64,000 bases of DNA from the NCBI RefSeq assembly GCF_015679185.1, contig NZ_CP064939.1:2914001-2978000 (forward strand), written 5' to 3'. This DNA is from Pedobacter endophyticus. GTDB lineage: Bacteria; Bacteroidota; Bacteroidia; Sphingobacteriales; Sphingobacteriaceae. The translations under genes and the position numbers were made by a program. Every line of letters begins with the position of its first letter. Positions within the stretch are counted from its first letter, which is position 1. The notes beneath the pieces were generated by a model that saw only the letters and a list, made by a program, of their open reading frames with translations, was not told the DNA's origin and did not search any database. Shown piece by piece: positions 1 to 8,370 of the stretch.

Positions 1-87
1 GTACACCGGCATCATTTGTTTGCTGCAAGCAAGCGTTAAAGGATGCAAGCGAGTCCCACTACCGCCAGCTAAGATTATACCTTTCAT
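1..87 (-). CDS. rfbA: Glucose-1-phosphate thymidylyltransferase, N-terminal fragment (cut by window edge)
   Basis: Only the first 29 codons lie in the window, starting at the ATG complementary to 85-87. They contain the nucleotidyltransferase signature [11 protein letters not shown] and then SKQMMPVY, which form the nucleotide-binding loop of RmlA-type enzymes. This enzyme joins glucose-1-phosphate to dTTP, the first step of dTDP-L-rhamnose synthesis. It is the last of four minus-strand genes (rfbB-C-D-A), which supports the assignment. The 52-bp gap to rfbD is compatible with one transcript. Confidence 0.93.
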   Translation of the reverse strand, partial: MKGIILAGGSGTRLHPLTLACSKQMMPVY

Positions 88-139
88 ATTTTAAGATTTG
101 AGATGTTAGATTTGAGACTTGAGTGCCTCAAAACCAACA

Positions 140-1009
140 TTATAACTTATTAGAATTATTTATTTGTTGTATACACGCTTCTAAACTGTTTCTCCAATAC
201 GGAATTTCTATATTAAAAGTCTGTTTAATTTTTGATTTATCCATTACAGAAAAAGCCGGCCTCTTTGCTTTTGTAGGATAGGCCGAGCCTGGAATTGGAT
301 TGGCCTTAACATTGGTTTCGCTAATTTCGAAGATGGCCTTCGCAAAATCGTACCATGAGGTTACGCCCTCATTGCTGTAATGGTATAAGCCATAAGCGGT
401 AGACTGCGATTGAATAATATCGAAGATTATGTTGGCCAAATCGATGGCATACGTTGGTGTACCTACCTGATCGGCAATGATGCCCAGTTCGTCTCGTTCT
501 GCACCGAGCTTTAACATGGTTTTAACGAAGTTGTTGGCATATTCTGAATATAACCAACTAGTTCGGATAATGAAGTGAGCATCTAAGCAATTTTTAACTG
601 CTATTTCACCATCAAGCTTGGTTTGCCCGTAAACATTGATGGGTTTAGCTACATCATCTTCAATTAAAAGCTTTACTTCATTTCCTTCAAATACAAAATC
701 TGTTGAAACATGAATTAATGTAGCCGAATGGGCGGCACAAGCCGAAGCCAGGTTTGCTGCTCCGGTTTCGTTTACTGCTTTAGCTATGTCAGCCTCGTCT
801 TCAGCCTTATCAACCGCAGTGTAAGCGGCACAATTAATAACAAACTTGGGTTTTTCTTTCGCCAATAAGGCATTTAACCCCGATTGATCTAAAATGTTTG
901 CCTCTGCCTCGGGTGGAGATACAATTTCATTGATGTTTCTGCGCTCAGCTACTGTTTTAAGGCATTGGCCAAGCTGTCCTCCTGCGCCGATAATTAAAAT
1001 TTTAATCAT
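140..1009 (-). CDS. rfbD: dTDP-4-dehydrorhamnose reductase
   Basis: This enzyme reduces dTDP-4-keto-L-rhamnose to dTDP-L-rhamnose in the cytoplasm, the final step of the pathway. It is a short-chain dehydrogenase/reductase fold of 289 residues. The Rossmann glycine motif GAGGQLGQ is at the N-terminus, the STDFVF motif is near residue 105, and the catalytic YxxxK lies in YGQTKLDGE. I chose the ATG at 1009, which places MIKILIIGAGG at the N-terminus. An in-frame ATG five codons upstream (1024) would add MLNYN and lengthen the overlap with rfbC from 8 to 23 bases. The canonical STDYVF motif has Phe for Tyr here, a conservative change. Confidence 0.95.
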   Translation of the reverse strand: MIKILIIGAGGQLGQCLKTVAERRNINEIVSPPEAEANILDQSGLNALLAKEKPKFVINCAAYTAVDKAEDEADIAKAVNETGAANLASACAAHSATLIHVSTDFVFEGNEVKLLIEDDVAKPINVYGQTKLDGEIAVKNCLDAHFIIRTSWLYSEYANNFVKTMLKLGAERDELGIIADQVGTPTYAIDLANIIFDIIQSQSTAYGLYHYSNEGVTSWYDFAKAIFEISETNVKANPIPGSAYPTKAKRPAFSVMDKSKIKQTFNIEIPYWRNSLEACIQQINNSNKL

Positions 1010-1550
1010 GTTGTAATTCAGCAAAAGGTTTTAGCAATAAATCTTTGTCAGATACCGACCGTTTATCTTCCGGAATCAACCAGTCGATATTTAAATCTAC
1101 GTCGTTATAAATTACGCCGGTTTCTGAGGCTTTGTTGAAGAAATTATCGCATTTGTATAAAAATTCGGCAGTTTCACTTAATACCGAAAAGCCGTGTACA
1201 AATCCTCGTGGAATATATAGCTGGAGCTTGTTTTCGGCGCTTAACCGAACCGAGATGTGTTTACCGTATGTTGGCGATCCTGGCCGAGCATCAACTGCAA
1301 CATCCAAAACCTCGCCTTTGGTTACGCGAACCAACTTGGCTTGAGCAAAAGCGCCAGTTTGGGCGTGCAGGCCTCTAATTACACCATAAGAGGAGAATGA
1401 TTGGTTATCTTGAACGAAATCGCCAGACATTCCCGTTTTTTCTTCGAAGCTGTCTTTGTTAAAGCTTTCAAAAAAATAACCTCTTGGGTCTTCAAATACC
1501 CGCGGCTTAATAATCAGACAATCTTTTAAACCGGTTTGTTCAATTTCCAT
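1002..1550 (-). CDS. rfbC: dTDP-4-dehydrorhamnose 3,5-epimerase
   Basis: A cupin-fold epimerase of 182 residues, the usual length for RmlC. It inverts C3 and C5 of dTDP-4-keto-6-deoxyglucose. Visible signatures are FFESFN near residue 26, RGLHAQTG (catalytic His) near residue 60, and YIPRGFVHGFSVLSE near residue 112. RmlC proteins usually read RGLHYQ, so the Tyr-to-Ala change after the His is slightly atypical. Its ATG touches the stop of rfbB (shared base at 1550) and it overlaps rfbD, as expected for a translationally coupled operon. Confidence 0.95.
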   Translation of the reverse strand: MEIEQTGLKDCLIIKPRVFEDPRGYFFESFNKDSFEEKTGMSGDFVQDNQSFSSYGVIRGLHAQTGAFAQAKLVRVTKGEVLDVAVDARPGSPTYGKHISVRLSAENKLQLYIPRGFVHGFSVLSETAEFLYKCDNFFNKASETGVIYNDVDLNIDWLIPEDKRSVSDKDLLLKPFAELQHD

Positions 1551-2602
1551 TATTTGTTGCTGTATTGTTGGTCATAATAAGATTGATAATTGCCCGATGT
1601 AACGTTATTTAACCAATCTTCGTTTTCCAAATACCAGTCTACTGTTTTAGCCAAACCCTCTTCAAACTGTAAGCTCGGCACCCAATCCAGCTGTTGTTGC
1701 AGCTTAGAAGAATCGATGGCGTAACGCAAATCGTGTCCGGCACGATCGGTAACATAAGTAATCAATTTGGCTGATTCTCCGGCCTCACGACCCAATTTCT
1801 CATCCATAATAGTACAAAGGAGATTGATCAGATCAATGTTTTTCCATTCGTTATGGCCGCCAATGTTATAGGTATCACCCGTTTTCGAGTTGTGGAAAAT
1901 TACATCGATAGCACGGGCATGGTCTTCAACCCAAAGCCAATCGCGAACGTTCTCGCCTTTGCCGTACACCGGTACAGGTTTATTATTTTTGATATTATTT
2001 ATCGCTAATGGAATCAATTTCTCTGGAAAATGGTGCGAACCATAATTATTTGAGCAATTTGAAATCACGCAATCCATCCCGTAAGTATCATGGTAAGCCC
2101 TCACAAAGTGATCAGAACTGGCTTTCGAGGCAGAATAAGGGCTGTGCGGGTCGTAGGCTGTTGTTTCGGTAAACATACCTTCCTCTCCCAATGCGCCATA
2201 AACCTCATCGGTACTTACATGGTAGAAACGTTTTTTATCATAATCGCCTTTCCAGGTTTCTCGGGCAGCATTTAAAAGGTTAACCGTTCCAATTACATTA
2301 GTCATTACAAATGCCGTTGGATCGGTAATCGATCTATCCACATGGCTCTCGGCCGCTAAATGGATAACTGCGTCAAAGTTTTCTGTCTTGAAAAGCTCAA
2401 ACATCGCCTGTGCGTCTGTAATGTCTTCTTTTACAAACTTGTAATTCGCTTTGTCCTCAATATCAGTTAAGTTGGCCAAATTACCAGCATAGGTAAGCTT
2501 GTCGAGATTTACAATATTATACTGAGGATAGTTATTTACGAAACGGCGGACTACATGTGAGCCTATAAAGCCAGCTCCACCAGTGATGAGGATTTTTTTC
2601 AC
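1550..2602 (-). CDS. rfbB: dTDP-glucose 4,6-dehydratase
   Basis: A 350-residue extended SDR that converts dTDP-glucose to dTDP-4-keto-6-deoxyglucose using bound NAD. The N-terminal motif GGAGFIGSHVV binds NAD. HVSTDEVYG carries the Thr-Asp-Glu active-site triad, and YSASKASSDH supplies the catalytic Tyr and Lys. It is the first gene of the rhamnose operon. About 580 bp of repeat-rich DNA separates it from the next gene upstream, so its promoter should lie in 2603-2740. Products feed rhamnose-containing surface polysaccharide. Confidence 0.97.
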   Translation of the reverse strand: MKKILITGGAGFIGSHVVRRFVNNYPQYNIVNLDKLTYAGNLANLTDIEDKANYKFVKEDITDAQAMFELFKTENFDAVIHLAAESHVDRSITDPTAFVMTNVIGTVNLLNAARETWKGDYDKKRFYHVSTDEVYGALGEEGMFTETTAYDPHSPYSASKASSDHFVRAYHDTYGMDCVISNCSNNYGSHHFPEKLIPLAINNIKNNKPVPVYGKGENVRDWLWVEDHARAIDVIFHNSKTGDTYNIGGHNEWKNIDLINLLCTIMDEKLGREAGESAKLITYVTDRAGHDLRYAIDSSKLQQQLDWVPSLQFEEGLAKTVDWYLENEDWLNNVTSGNYQSYYDQQYSNK

Positions 2603-2743
2603 AGTTATTAAATGATTTTCAATTGGCTAAAATAGCACACATATTGTGAAATGACAACCTTTTGGGATAATAATGGCGAAAATGAGGCGAATTTACACAT
2701 GAGGCCTCTTCATTTGATCATTATAGGTGCGAATTGATGCTCC

Positions 2744-3131
2744 TACCTCGTCGTAGCGTCTACCTCGTCTAGCGTCTCCAATGCTATTAAATTGAGCTTG
2801 TCAATTGTTAGTCTGAGCCTTTCGTCTAGAGTTTATCTTGAGCGTAGACCAAAGGCTCAAGATAAACTCAGTCGAAGACCTTTTTTAATAGGATAAAACG
2901 AAAAATATCCGTCCTTCGACTGAGCCTGTATTGAGCGTAGTCGAAATGCTCAGGATGACAATATTTTTTGTTTTATCCTTAACTTAATAGCATTGGTAGC
3001 GTCTCGCTACGACATATACACATTTCGGTTGGCCAGAGGTATGCATGGACTCAAATACAGGTATTTCATTTGTATTTAAGGAGGAGACTTATGAATGAAA
3101 CTTGGATAGGCACAAGCGAGACGCTTGCGCC
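2744..3131. repeat. Dispersed palindromic repeat, family A (copy in inverted orientation)
   Basis: The 579-bp gap 2603-3181 has no credible gene. Its core (2744-3013) is an imperfect inverted repeat whose outer arms contain CGTAGCGTCT and AATGCTATTAA, and whose inner arms contain the GAGC-GTAGTCGAA type sequence. A separate hairpin at 3109-3131 (GGCACAAGCG with GCTTGCGCC) also accompanies the copies at 15.9-16.4 kb. Relative to the 15.7-kb copies the order of the arms is reversed, so this copy is inverted. Confidence 0.85.
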
Positions 3132-3181
3132 ATATTAGGTATGTGTCAACACATGTCCTACGTGATTCGATATGACGAAAC

Positions 3182-3748
3182 CTACACGGCCGCTACCGAA
3201 TTTTCTAATTCCCGGTACCATTCTTCTCCGTATTTTCGAATCAGTGGTCCTTTTAAGAAAGTGTAAACGGGCACTTTTAGCTCACGTCCAAACGTACAGG
3301 CATCATGGCAAATATGCCACCTGTCGTAGTTTAGCACATCAAATTCGGGGTATTTGGTAATGCGAATTGGGTACAAGTGGCACGAAATGGGTTTCTGCCA
3401 ATCAACTATGCCCTGCTCATAAGCCTTTTCAATTGCACATTTGGTTATTCCGCCTTCAAATAGAACATAGGCACATTCTTTATTTTTATCTACACAGGGA
3501 GTGGTTAAATCACCGTCCTCATCAACAACATAAACACCCTGTTCTTCAATGGCCTTAATGCCTTTTTCGTTTAAAAGGTGTTTAATTTTTGGATAGATAT
3601 CTTCTAATATTGCCTTTTCTTCGTTATCCAACGGTGCACCCGAATCTCCCTCTACACAACAAATTCCTTTACATTTGCTCAGGTTACAAACAAAGTTTTC
3701 TTTTAAAACATCTTCGTGCACCAGCACCTGTTCCACTTCTATCATCAT
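3182..3748 (-). CDS. DUF3109 family cysteine-rich protein
   Basis: A 188-residue cytoplasmic protein with no signal peptide. It carries about ten cysteines in conserved clusters: CNLSKCKGICC near residues 22-32, a CVDKNKEC pair near residue 88, SCHLYPIR near residue 122 and CHDAC near residue 150. This layout matches DUF3109 (YkgJ-like putative metal-binding proteins) of Bacteroidota. Cysteine clusters suggest Zn or Fe-S binding, but the function is unknown. Two ATG codons are adjacent (3748 and 3745); the first overlaps the stop of the upstream DUF3108 gene by one base, indicating translational coupling. Confidence 0.8.
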   Translation of the reverse strand: MMIEVEQVLVHEDVLKENFVCNLSKCKGICCVEGDSGAPLDNEEKAILEDIYPKIKHLLNEKGIKAIEEQGVYVVDEDGDLTTPCVDKNKECAYVLFEGGITKCAIEKAYEQGIVDWQKPISCHLYPIRITKYPEFDVLNYDRWHICHDACTFGRELKVPVYTFLKGPLIRKYGEEWYRELENSVAAV

Positions 3749-4521
3749 TATTCTTTTGCTAAAGCATATTTAAGGCCGCTGGCCGATTTTAACTCCATTG
3801 TAACTGCGCCAACTAATATTTCTACCTGAGCCTTTACAGGAACACGATTCCCATCGTCGGTTACCCAAAGGTATAAACGACTATCTTTTTTAAATATTCT
3901 GCCAGGCTTTATGGATGGGCTAAACTTTAAACACCTAATGTTACCCAACTTGGTTTTTATGGTTTCTTTGCCAATGTATTCTATTTCTAATGCCGAGATC
4001 TCGTCTTGTAGAAAATAGTTCAGCTTAAATTTATCTCCAGTTCTAAGCTTTGAGATATCTAAACTCCGGGCGAAGTAATACGCCGACACTAAATCGAATG
4101 TTTGATTGGTTGGCGCAGTAAAGGTGCCTCTGTTGGAAACCACCTTTTTACTGTCTTGATTAAACCTGGCCTTATCCTGACGCCTGTAATTCGCCTCGCG
4201 AATGTTTTCCTGATAGAAATAGGGAAGCAAGTCGGTTTTGTCGATGTAAGAATCGTAATGGTCTCTTATTTTATAAAAAATATCAAACGTTCCTGATGTT
4301 TGCGCATCAACGGATAACCTGTAAGTGGGCTTTCCGTCGAATTTAAGGTCTGAATTTTGAACTTTTAAAGTACCCTCTGCAGCTGTAATGAAGCCGTAGC
4401 GGAGTTTGTAATTTAAAACCTCGCCATCTCTAAAAACCGGCTCCTTCTTAACGGGAAGCGTTTGCGCCCGAAGCCCGAATGCCCCGATAACTATTGTAAA
4501 TAATAAGGTTAATGTTTTCAT
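3748..4521 (-). CDS. DUF3108 family exported protein
   Basis: A 257-residue protein with a clear signal peptide (MKTLTLLFTIVIGAFGLRAQ), followed by a beta-rich region with FRDGEVLNYKLRYGFI and GTLKV motifs, and a C-terminal segment with RLYLWVTDDGNRVPVK, typical of DUF3108. It is probably a periplasmic beta-barrel or lipid-associated protein; no biochemical role is established. I placed the start at 4521 because an in-frame ATG at 4599 would put 26 polar residues before the signal peptide. It ends in a one-base overlap with the DUF3109 gene. Confidence 0.78.
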   Translation of the reverse strand: MKTLTLLFTIVIGAFGLRAQTLPVKKEPVFRDGEVLNYKLRYGFITAAEGTLKVQNSDLKFDGKPTYRLSVDAQTSGTFDIFYKIRDHYDSYIDKTDLLPYFYQENIREANYRRQDKARFNQDSKKVVSNRGTFTAPTNQTFDLVSAYYFARSLDISKLRTGDKFKLNYFLQDEISALEIEYIGKETIKTKLGNIRCLKFSPSIKPGRIFKKDSRLYLWVTDDGNRVPVKAQVEILVGAVTMELKSASGLKYALAKE

Positions 4522-4612
4522 TTGCTTTTGTGTGTTTTCAATGGTAATGAAGCTATCATGTGCATTTTTAATTAGAAATGTAGCACATGATGGTTTCATT
4601 TGCTTGTGTGTG
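4510..4612 (-). promoter_or_regulatory. Duplicated start-codon context and stem-loop upstream of the DUF3108 gene
   Basis: On the minus strand the sequence before the ATG at 4521 (ACACACAAAAGCAAATGAAA) is nearly repeated 78 bases upstream around the in-frame ATG at 4599. Between them lies an inverted repeat, ATCATGTGC (4555-4563) with GCACATGAT (4583-4591). The upstream ATG does not lead into a signal peptide, so I read it as a duplicated leader. The stem-loop could modulate translation, but no regulator is known. Confidence 0.4.
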
Positions 4613-4819
4613 TGTTTTGCTTTTGTTTGACTAACAACAAGGTAAGAAAGTTTAAAATGTCGTAATCATTACGAAATATATGTAAAAAGCCAACCAATTA
4701 AAAGCAAATTTTAAATCGTCGCCCATTGACTGAATACCGTTAACTGAAGTCAACGGCAATGGACAGTTAACAACCTATCTCAGAACTATAGACTTCTGAC
4801 TCCAGACTCCCAACTCATC

Positions 4820-5335
4820 TTAATCCTTTCTTTTATAAACCGGAACTGTAGAGCAGGGTTCGCCAAACATGATACTCTTTACTACCGGAGTAAGCAAGTT
4901 GGTAATTTCTACATAAGCCGAAACAGGAATATCAATATCGCCGCAACCTTTTACCACAACCCGTTCGTTTGCATAAGCCTGTGGGTCGATCTTTGCCAAA
5001 GCCTTTGTTGCCAATACGGCCTCAAGTGTATCAAGATTGCCAAACACAACTTCGTTGGCATATGGCTTTAATCGGTTTGCAAGCAGCATATAGGCCCATG
5101 TAGGAACAATTGCATCTGCAGAGCAGATAATTGCTACATTTTTATCTTGATATTGCGCCCAATCGTGATTTTTTATAAACTCACGAAAGTCTTTTTCACG
5201 CAACATCAATCCATGAAAAAGATTGTCTTTAATATCATAAAGCACTCTTTCGCCCTTGTGGTAAAAATCTTCGAGATTTAGAGTAATTAAACCACTGCTT
5301 GCTACCTTATTTATAATGTTTTCTTGAATCTCCAT
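4820..5335 (-). CDS. DUF2480 family protein
   Basis: A 171-residue soluble protein of a Bacteroidota-specific conserved family (DUF2480). It begins MEIQENIINKVASSGLITL and contains NVAIICSADAIVPTWAYML and VVVKGCGDIDIPVSAYVEI, the conserved stretches I associate with this family. No catalytic motif or signal peptide is visible and its role is unknown. It lies 65 bp downstream of the PpiD-like gene, but a strong hairpin terminator sits between them, so it probably has its own promoter or depends on read-through. Confidence 0.75.
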   Translation of the reverse strand: MEIQENIINKVASSGLITLNLEDFYHKGERVLYDIKDNLFHGLMLREKDFREFIKNHDWAQYQDKNVAIICSADAIVPTWAYMLLANRLKPYANEVVFGNLDTLEAVLATKALAKIDPQAYANERVVVKGCGDIDIPVSAYVEITNLLTPVVKSIMFGEPCSTVPVYKRKD

Positions 5336-5351
5336 GGCACATAAATAAAAA

Positions 5352-5378
5352 AACCGTTCCGATGATATCGGAACGGTT
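5352..5378 (-). terminator. Rho-independent terminator after the PpiD-like gene
   Basis: A perfect 12-bp stem (AACCGTTCCGAT / ATCGGAACGGTT) with a 3-nt loop. On the minus strand it is followed by a run of T residues. It starts 22 bp after the stop codon of the gene at 5400-7487. Confidence 0.9.
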
Positions 5379-5399
5379 ACAAAATTACATATTTTCTAT

Positions 5400-7487
5400 C
5401 TAATAGAATTTCACGCGATTGTCTTTTATCTTGGCATTATCTTGTAAGGCCTGGAAAGCTGCACCCAAAGAGCGCTGACCTAGTGTTAAGATCATAGTTT
5501 CTTTTTGTTTAAACATATTCGCAATTGGCGCAGGGCTTGTAAATCCATCAACTGAATATACATATACACCGCGTTCGCCTTGAACAGGTTCTGAAACCTT
5601 ACCTGGTTGCGAACCGAATACGCTTCCCACCAATGCGTTTTCTTGTGCTACTCCTGGAATTACCGGATTGGCAAACACAATGTTTTGTACTGGGTTAACG
5701 GGACGAGATACTTTGGCAGCAATTTGATCTAAACTACCCTTTCCGGCAGCAGCCAATTTATCTTTTAACATTTTCGCTTTAACCTCGTTAATTACCATCG
5801 GCTTAATTTCGTTTTTAACATCAGCTAATGGCAAAGTTCCTTTCGGGCTTATTCCTGTTAAATGTGCTACTACATAAGCATCGCTCATGCTGTAAATTTC
5901 TGGTAAAACATCACCTTTATCTGCAGCGTAGGCATCTTGAATTAACTTACGCGGGTTATCTAAGCCTGCGGCAAATCCCTGGGTTGCTGCAACCTTATCG
6001 GCAACGGCTACTTTAAATCCTTTTTGAGCGGCTAGCTTTGCAAAGTCGTTTCCTTTAACATCGCTCAAGAAATTACTTGCCGCTTTATAGGCTGCATCTT
6101 TGGTTTTGCTGCTTGCTGTTAATGCTTTTTCTACATAAGCCAACTTGGCCACTTTTGATGATCCGATTTGTTTTTCAATTTTAATGATGTGATAACCAAA
6201 TTGAGATTTAACCACTTTAACGTCGCCGGTGCTTCCATCAAATGCAGCGTTTTCAAACTCAGGTACCATAGCGCCACGGGCAAACGTACCCAGTTCGCCG
6301 CCCTGATCTTTTGAGCCGTCGATGCTGTATTGTTTAGCCAATTCGGCAAAGTTGCCGCCTTTTGCAATTAAGCCTTTTAATGAATCCGCTAATTTAATCG
6401 CTCTGTCTTCACCGCCTAATTTTGCCGGATCTAATAAAATATGGCTAGCCTTAACTGAATCAGGCGAAAAACGAGTAGCTACAACTTTTACTACTTTATA
6501 AGCGCTTCCGCTTAATTTTGGTCCGTAAAAGCTACCTGCAGGCATGCTGAAAACAGCAGAATCTAAAGCAGGATCGCCTAGTTTTCCTTTTGGCAAATAC
6601 GTATAAGGAACTTTAACATCAGAGTTAATGGCCGCAAATAACGAATCGTTCTTCGCTACCTTAAAATCAGCAGCCAATTTATCAACCTGATTTTTGATCG
6701 CTAATGAATCGGCAGCGGTTGGGCTAATGCTAAAGGTAACATATTCAAAAGCTCGCGTTTCTTGTGGATTGTTGAAACGAGCCTTATTTTGATCGTAGTA
6801 ATTAGAATAATCGGCATCAGTTAGTTTAACTGAAGCATCAGGAATTGAAGCATAATCTAAGCTAACGTATTTAAAGTTTGCCAGCTTATTGCGGTTGTTG
6901 TACTCGTCTGTAGCTTCGAGCGAAGTTACATAAACGGAGTTTTTGATCAGATTACTGTATTTGGTTTGTAATGCCTGATTTGTAATCTCTTGTTGCAACA
7001 TATTAGACTGTTGTAAGGCTTGAGGCTCTTTAGATTTTAAAAAGTTCATCAAGGTTACACGATCTAACTGACCCGTTTGAGGATTAGAAAAATACTGTCT
7101 GATTAGCGGACTTGGATTTTGACCTTGCAACAAGTCTACCAGCTCATCTTCTGAAACTGTTAATCCCAAACGCTCGTACTCTTTGGTTAATAAAACCCTA
7201 CCTAGCTCGGCATTCCAAGCCTGATCTACAGCCATGGCAGTCATTTGTGCGTTTACACTGCCTCCATACTGTTGTTTCATTTGGTTAAGTCCCTGATCTA
7301 CTTTCGGACCGAACTCATCGATGCTGATTTCATTGCCATCGATAGACCCCACAACCTTTTGATTTGCCGACCAAAAAGGCTTTCCCACATTAATTGCATC
7401 GCCTACTAAAAATGCAACAATTGCAAAACCGATAGCAAAGACTAAAATATAGCCCGCACGGTTACGCAAAAATGTCATTATTCCCAT
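5400..7487 (-). CDS. PpiD-like periplasmic peptidyl-prolyl isomerase / foldase (SurA-N and parvulin domains)
   Basis: A 695-residue protein anchored by one N-terminal membrane helix (about residues 12-31, GYILVFAIGFAIVAFLVGDA). It is followed by a SurA_N-like chaperone segment (about 35-220) and a parvulin PpiC domain (about 340-440). The PpiC domain carries KASHILLD, FAELAKQYS and GGELGTFARGAMVPEFE, and ends with VVKSQFGYHIIKI. A second degenerate domain makes up the C-terminus. The architecture is that of PpiD, which helps fold outer-membrane and secreted proteins. It lies downstream of lptC and an OM barrel gene, consistent with envelope biogenesis. A 310-bp gap separates it from lptC. Confidence 0.9.
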   Translation of the reverse strand: MGIMTFLRNRAGYILVFAIGFAIVAFLVGDAINVGKPFWSANQKVVGSIDGNEISIDEFGPKVDQGLNQMKQQYGGSVNAQMTAMAVDQAWNAELGRVLLTKEYERLGLTVSEDELVDLLQGQNPSPLIRQYFSNPQTGQLDRVTLMNFLKSKEPQALQQSNMLQQEITNQALQTKYSNLIKNSVYVTSLEATDEYNNRNKLANFKYVSLDYASIPDASVKLTDADYSNYYDQNKARFNNPQETRAFEYVTFSISPTAADSLAIKNQVDKLAADFKVAKNDSLFAAINSDVKVPYTYLPKGKLGDPALDSAVFSMPAGSFYGPKLSGSAYKVVKVVATRFSPDSVKASHILLDPAKLGGEDRAIKLADSLKGLIAKGGNFAELAKQYSIDGSKDQGGELGTFARGAMVPEFENAAFDGSTGDVKVVKSQFGYHIIKIEKQIGSSKVAKLAYVEKALTASSKTKDAAYKAASNFLSDVKGNDFAKLAAQKGFKVAVADKVAATQGFAAGLDNPRKLIQDAYAADKGDVLPEIYSMSDAYVVAHLTGISPKGTLPLADVKNEIKPMVINEVKAKMLKDKLAAAGKGSLDQIAAKVSRPVNPVQNIVFANPVIPGVAQENALVGSVFGSQPGKVSEPVQGERGVYVYSVDGFTSPAPIANMFKQKETMILTLGQRSLGAAFQALQDNAKIKDNRVKFY

Positions 7488-7797
7488 GTTATATTTTAAA
7501 TTTATTTAGTTTTTTTTAAGAGGGCGCAAGATACAAATTTGCCACAAAAAAGAAAACACAAAAATTAATGAATGAAATGAGCGAATTAATAAGCGAATTT
7601 TGAATGAAAGACTTATTGAATTTCAACGATTCTATACAAATTTCGACTGTGCTCTCTATAAGCTAAGTCAAACGGCCTCCAATAATAAGGCTTCGACTTC
7701 GCTCAGCCTGACGAACACCGTTGAAGAATCCGAATCAATTAGTTAAACATTTTATTCCACTCAATCATTCACTCATTCCCTAATTGAATCCTTCTGT
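7488..7797. other. Intergenic region with a repeat remnant
   Basis: There is no credible ORF in these 310 bp. Around 7680-7722 there is a half-copy of the family A inner arm (CTTCGACTTCGCTCAGCCTG). The T-rich stretch next to 7488 should include the promoter of the PpiD-like gene on the minus strand, with TATCTTGC near 7530 as a weak match to the TAnnTTTG box. Confidence 0.5.
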
Positions 7798-8370
7798 CTA
7801 AGGCGCAATGCCTTCTTTCATATTCAATTCGCCGCTGCCTGTTTCCATTTCGTAGGTGCTGAAATCTTGTGGTGCTCTGAAGTTGATACCGTCTCCTAAA
7901 TTTCCATCAACACCCTTTACATAAACGCGTTGGTTAGAATAAAAGATCTTTTTTTGTTCATCCCAAATCAGCTCTTCCGAACTAAAAGTATCGCCTTTTG
8001 CACTTTTCACCACTACGTTTTTCCTGAACTCGGTTTTAAGTTCTGCATCTTTCCGAATGGCATAATCGCACACCAGATCGCCATTAATGTTGCCTTTTTC
8101 GTCGAAGAAATCGATTTTAACGCCTTTGGGCATTTCTTGATAAATGCTTCCGTTGGATGGGGTTACTTTATCCAGAATGGGTGCATAACCTTTTGCTTTT
8201 ACAAGGGCCGAGTCGCTGTAAATAATTTCTACGCCCAGCGTTCTATCGCGGCTAAGGCTCACCTTTTTTAATGCAATGGCATCGGCTTTTTTCAGGTCGT
8301 CATCGCTACACGATGCCAAAAATAACGGCAAGGCAAGCAAATAACCATAAAAAAAAGCATTTAATCTCAT
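7798..8370 (-). CDS. lptC: LPS export ABC transporter periplasmic protein LptC
   Basis: A 190-residue protein with an N-terminal hydrophobic segment ending in a lipobox-like LFLASC, followed by an OstA/LptC-type beta-jellyroll. Recognisable features are the early IIYSDSALVKAKGYAP, the QEMPKGVKIDFFDEKGN region and the repeated pattern of short strands (AELKTEFRKNVVVKS, EELIWDEQKKIFYS). LptC links the inner-membrane LptBFG transporter to the LptA bridge that carries lipopolysaccharide. The stop of the upstream OM-protein gene and this start share base 8370. In Bacteroidota LptC is often predicted as a lipoprotein, as here. Confidence 0.87.
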   Translation of the reverse strand: MRLNAFFYGYLLALPLFLASCSDDDLKKADAIALKKVSLSRDRTLGVEIIYSDSALVKAKGYAPILDKVTPSNGSIYQEMPKGVKIDFFDEKGNINGDLVCDYAIRKDAELKTEFRKNVVVKSAKGDTFSSEELIWDEQKKIFYSNQRVYVKGVDGNLGDGINFRAPQDFSTYEMETGSGELNMKEGIAP

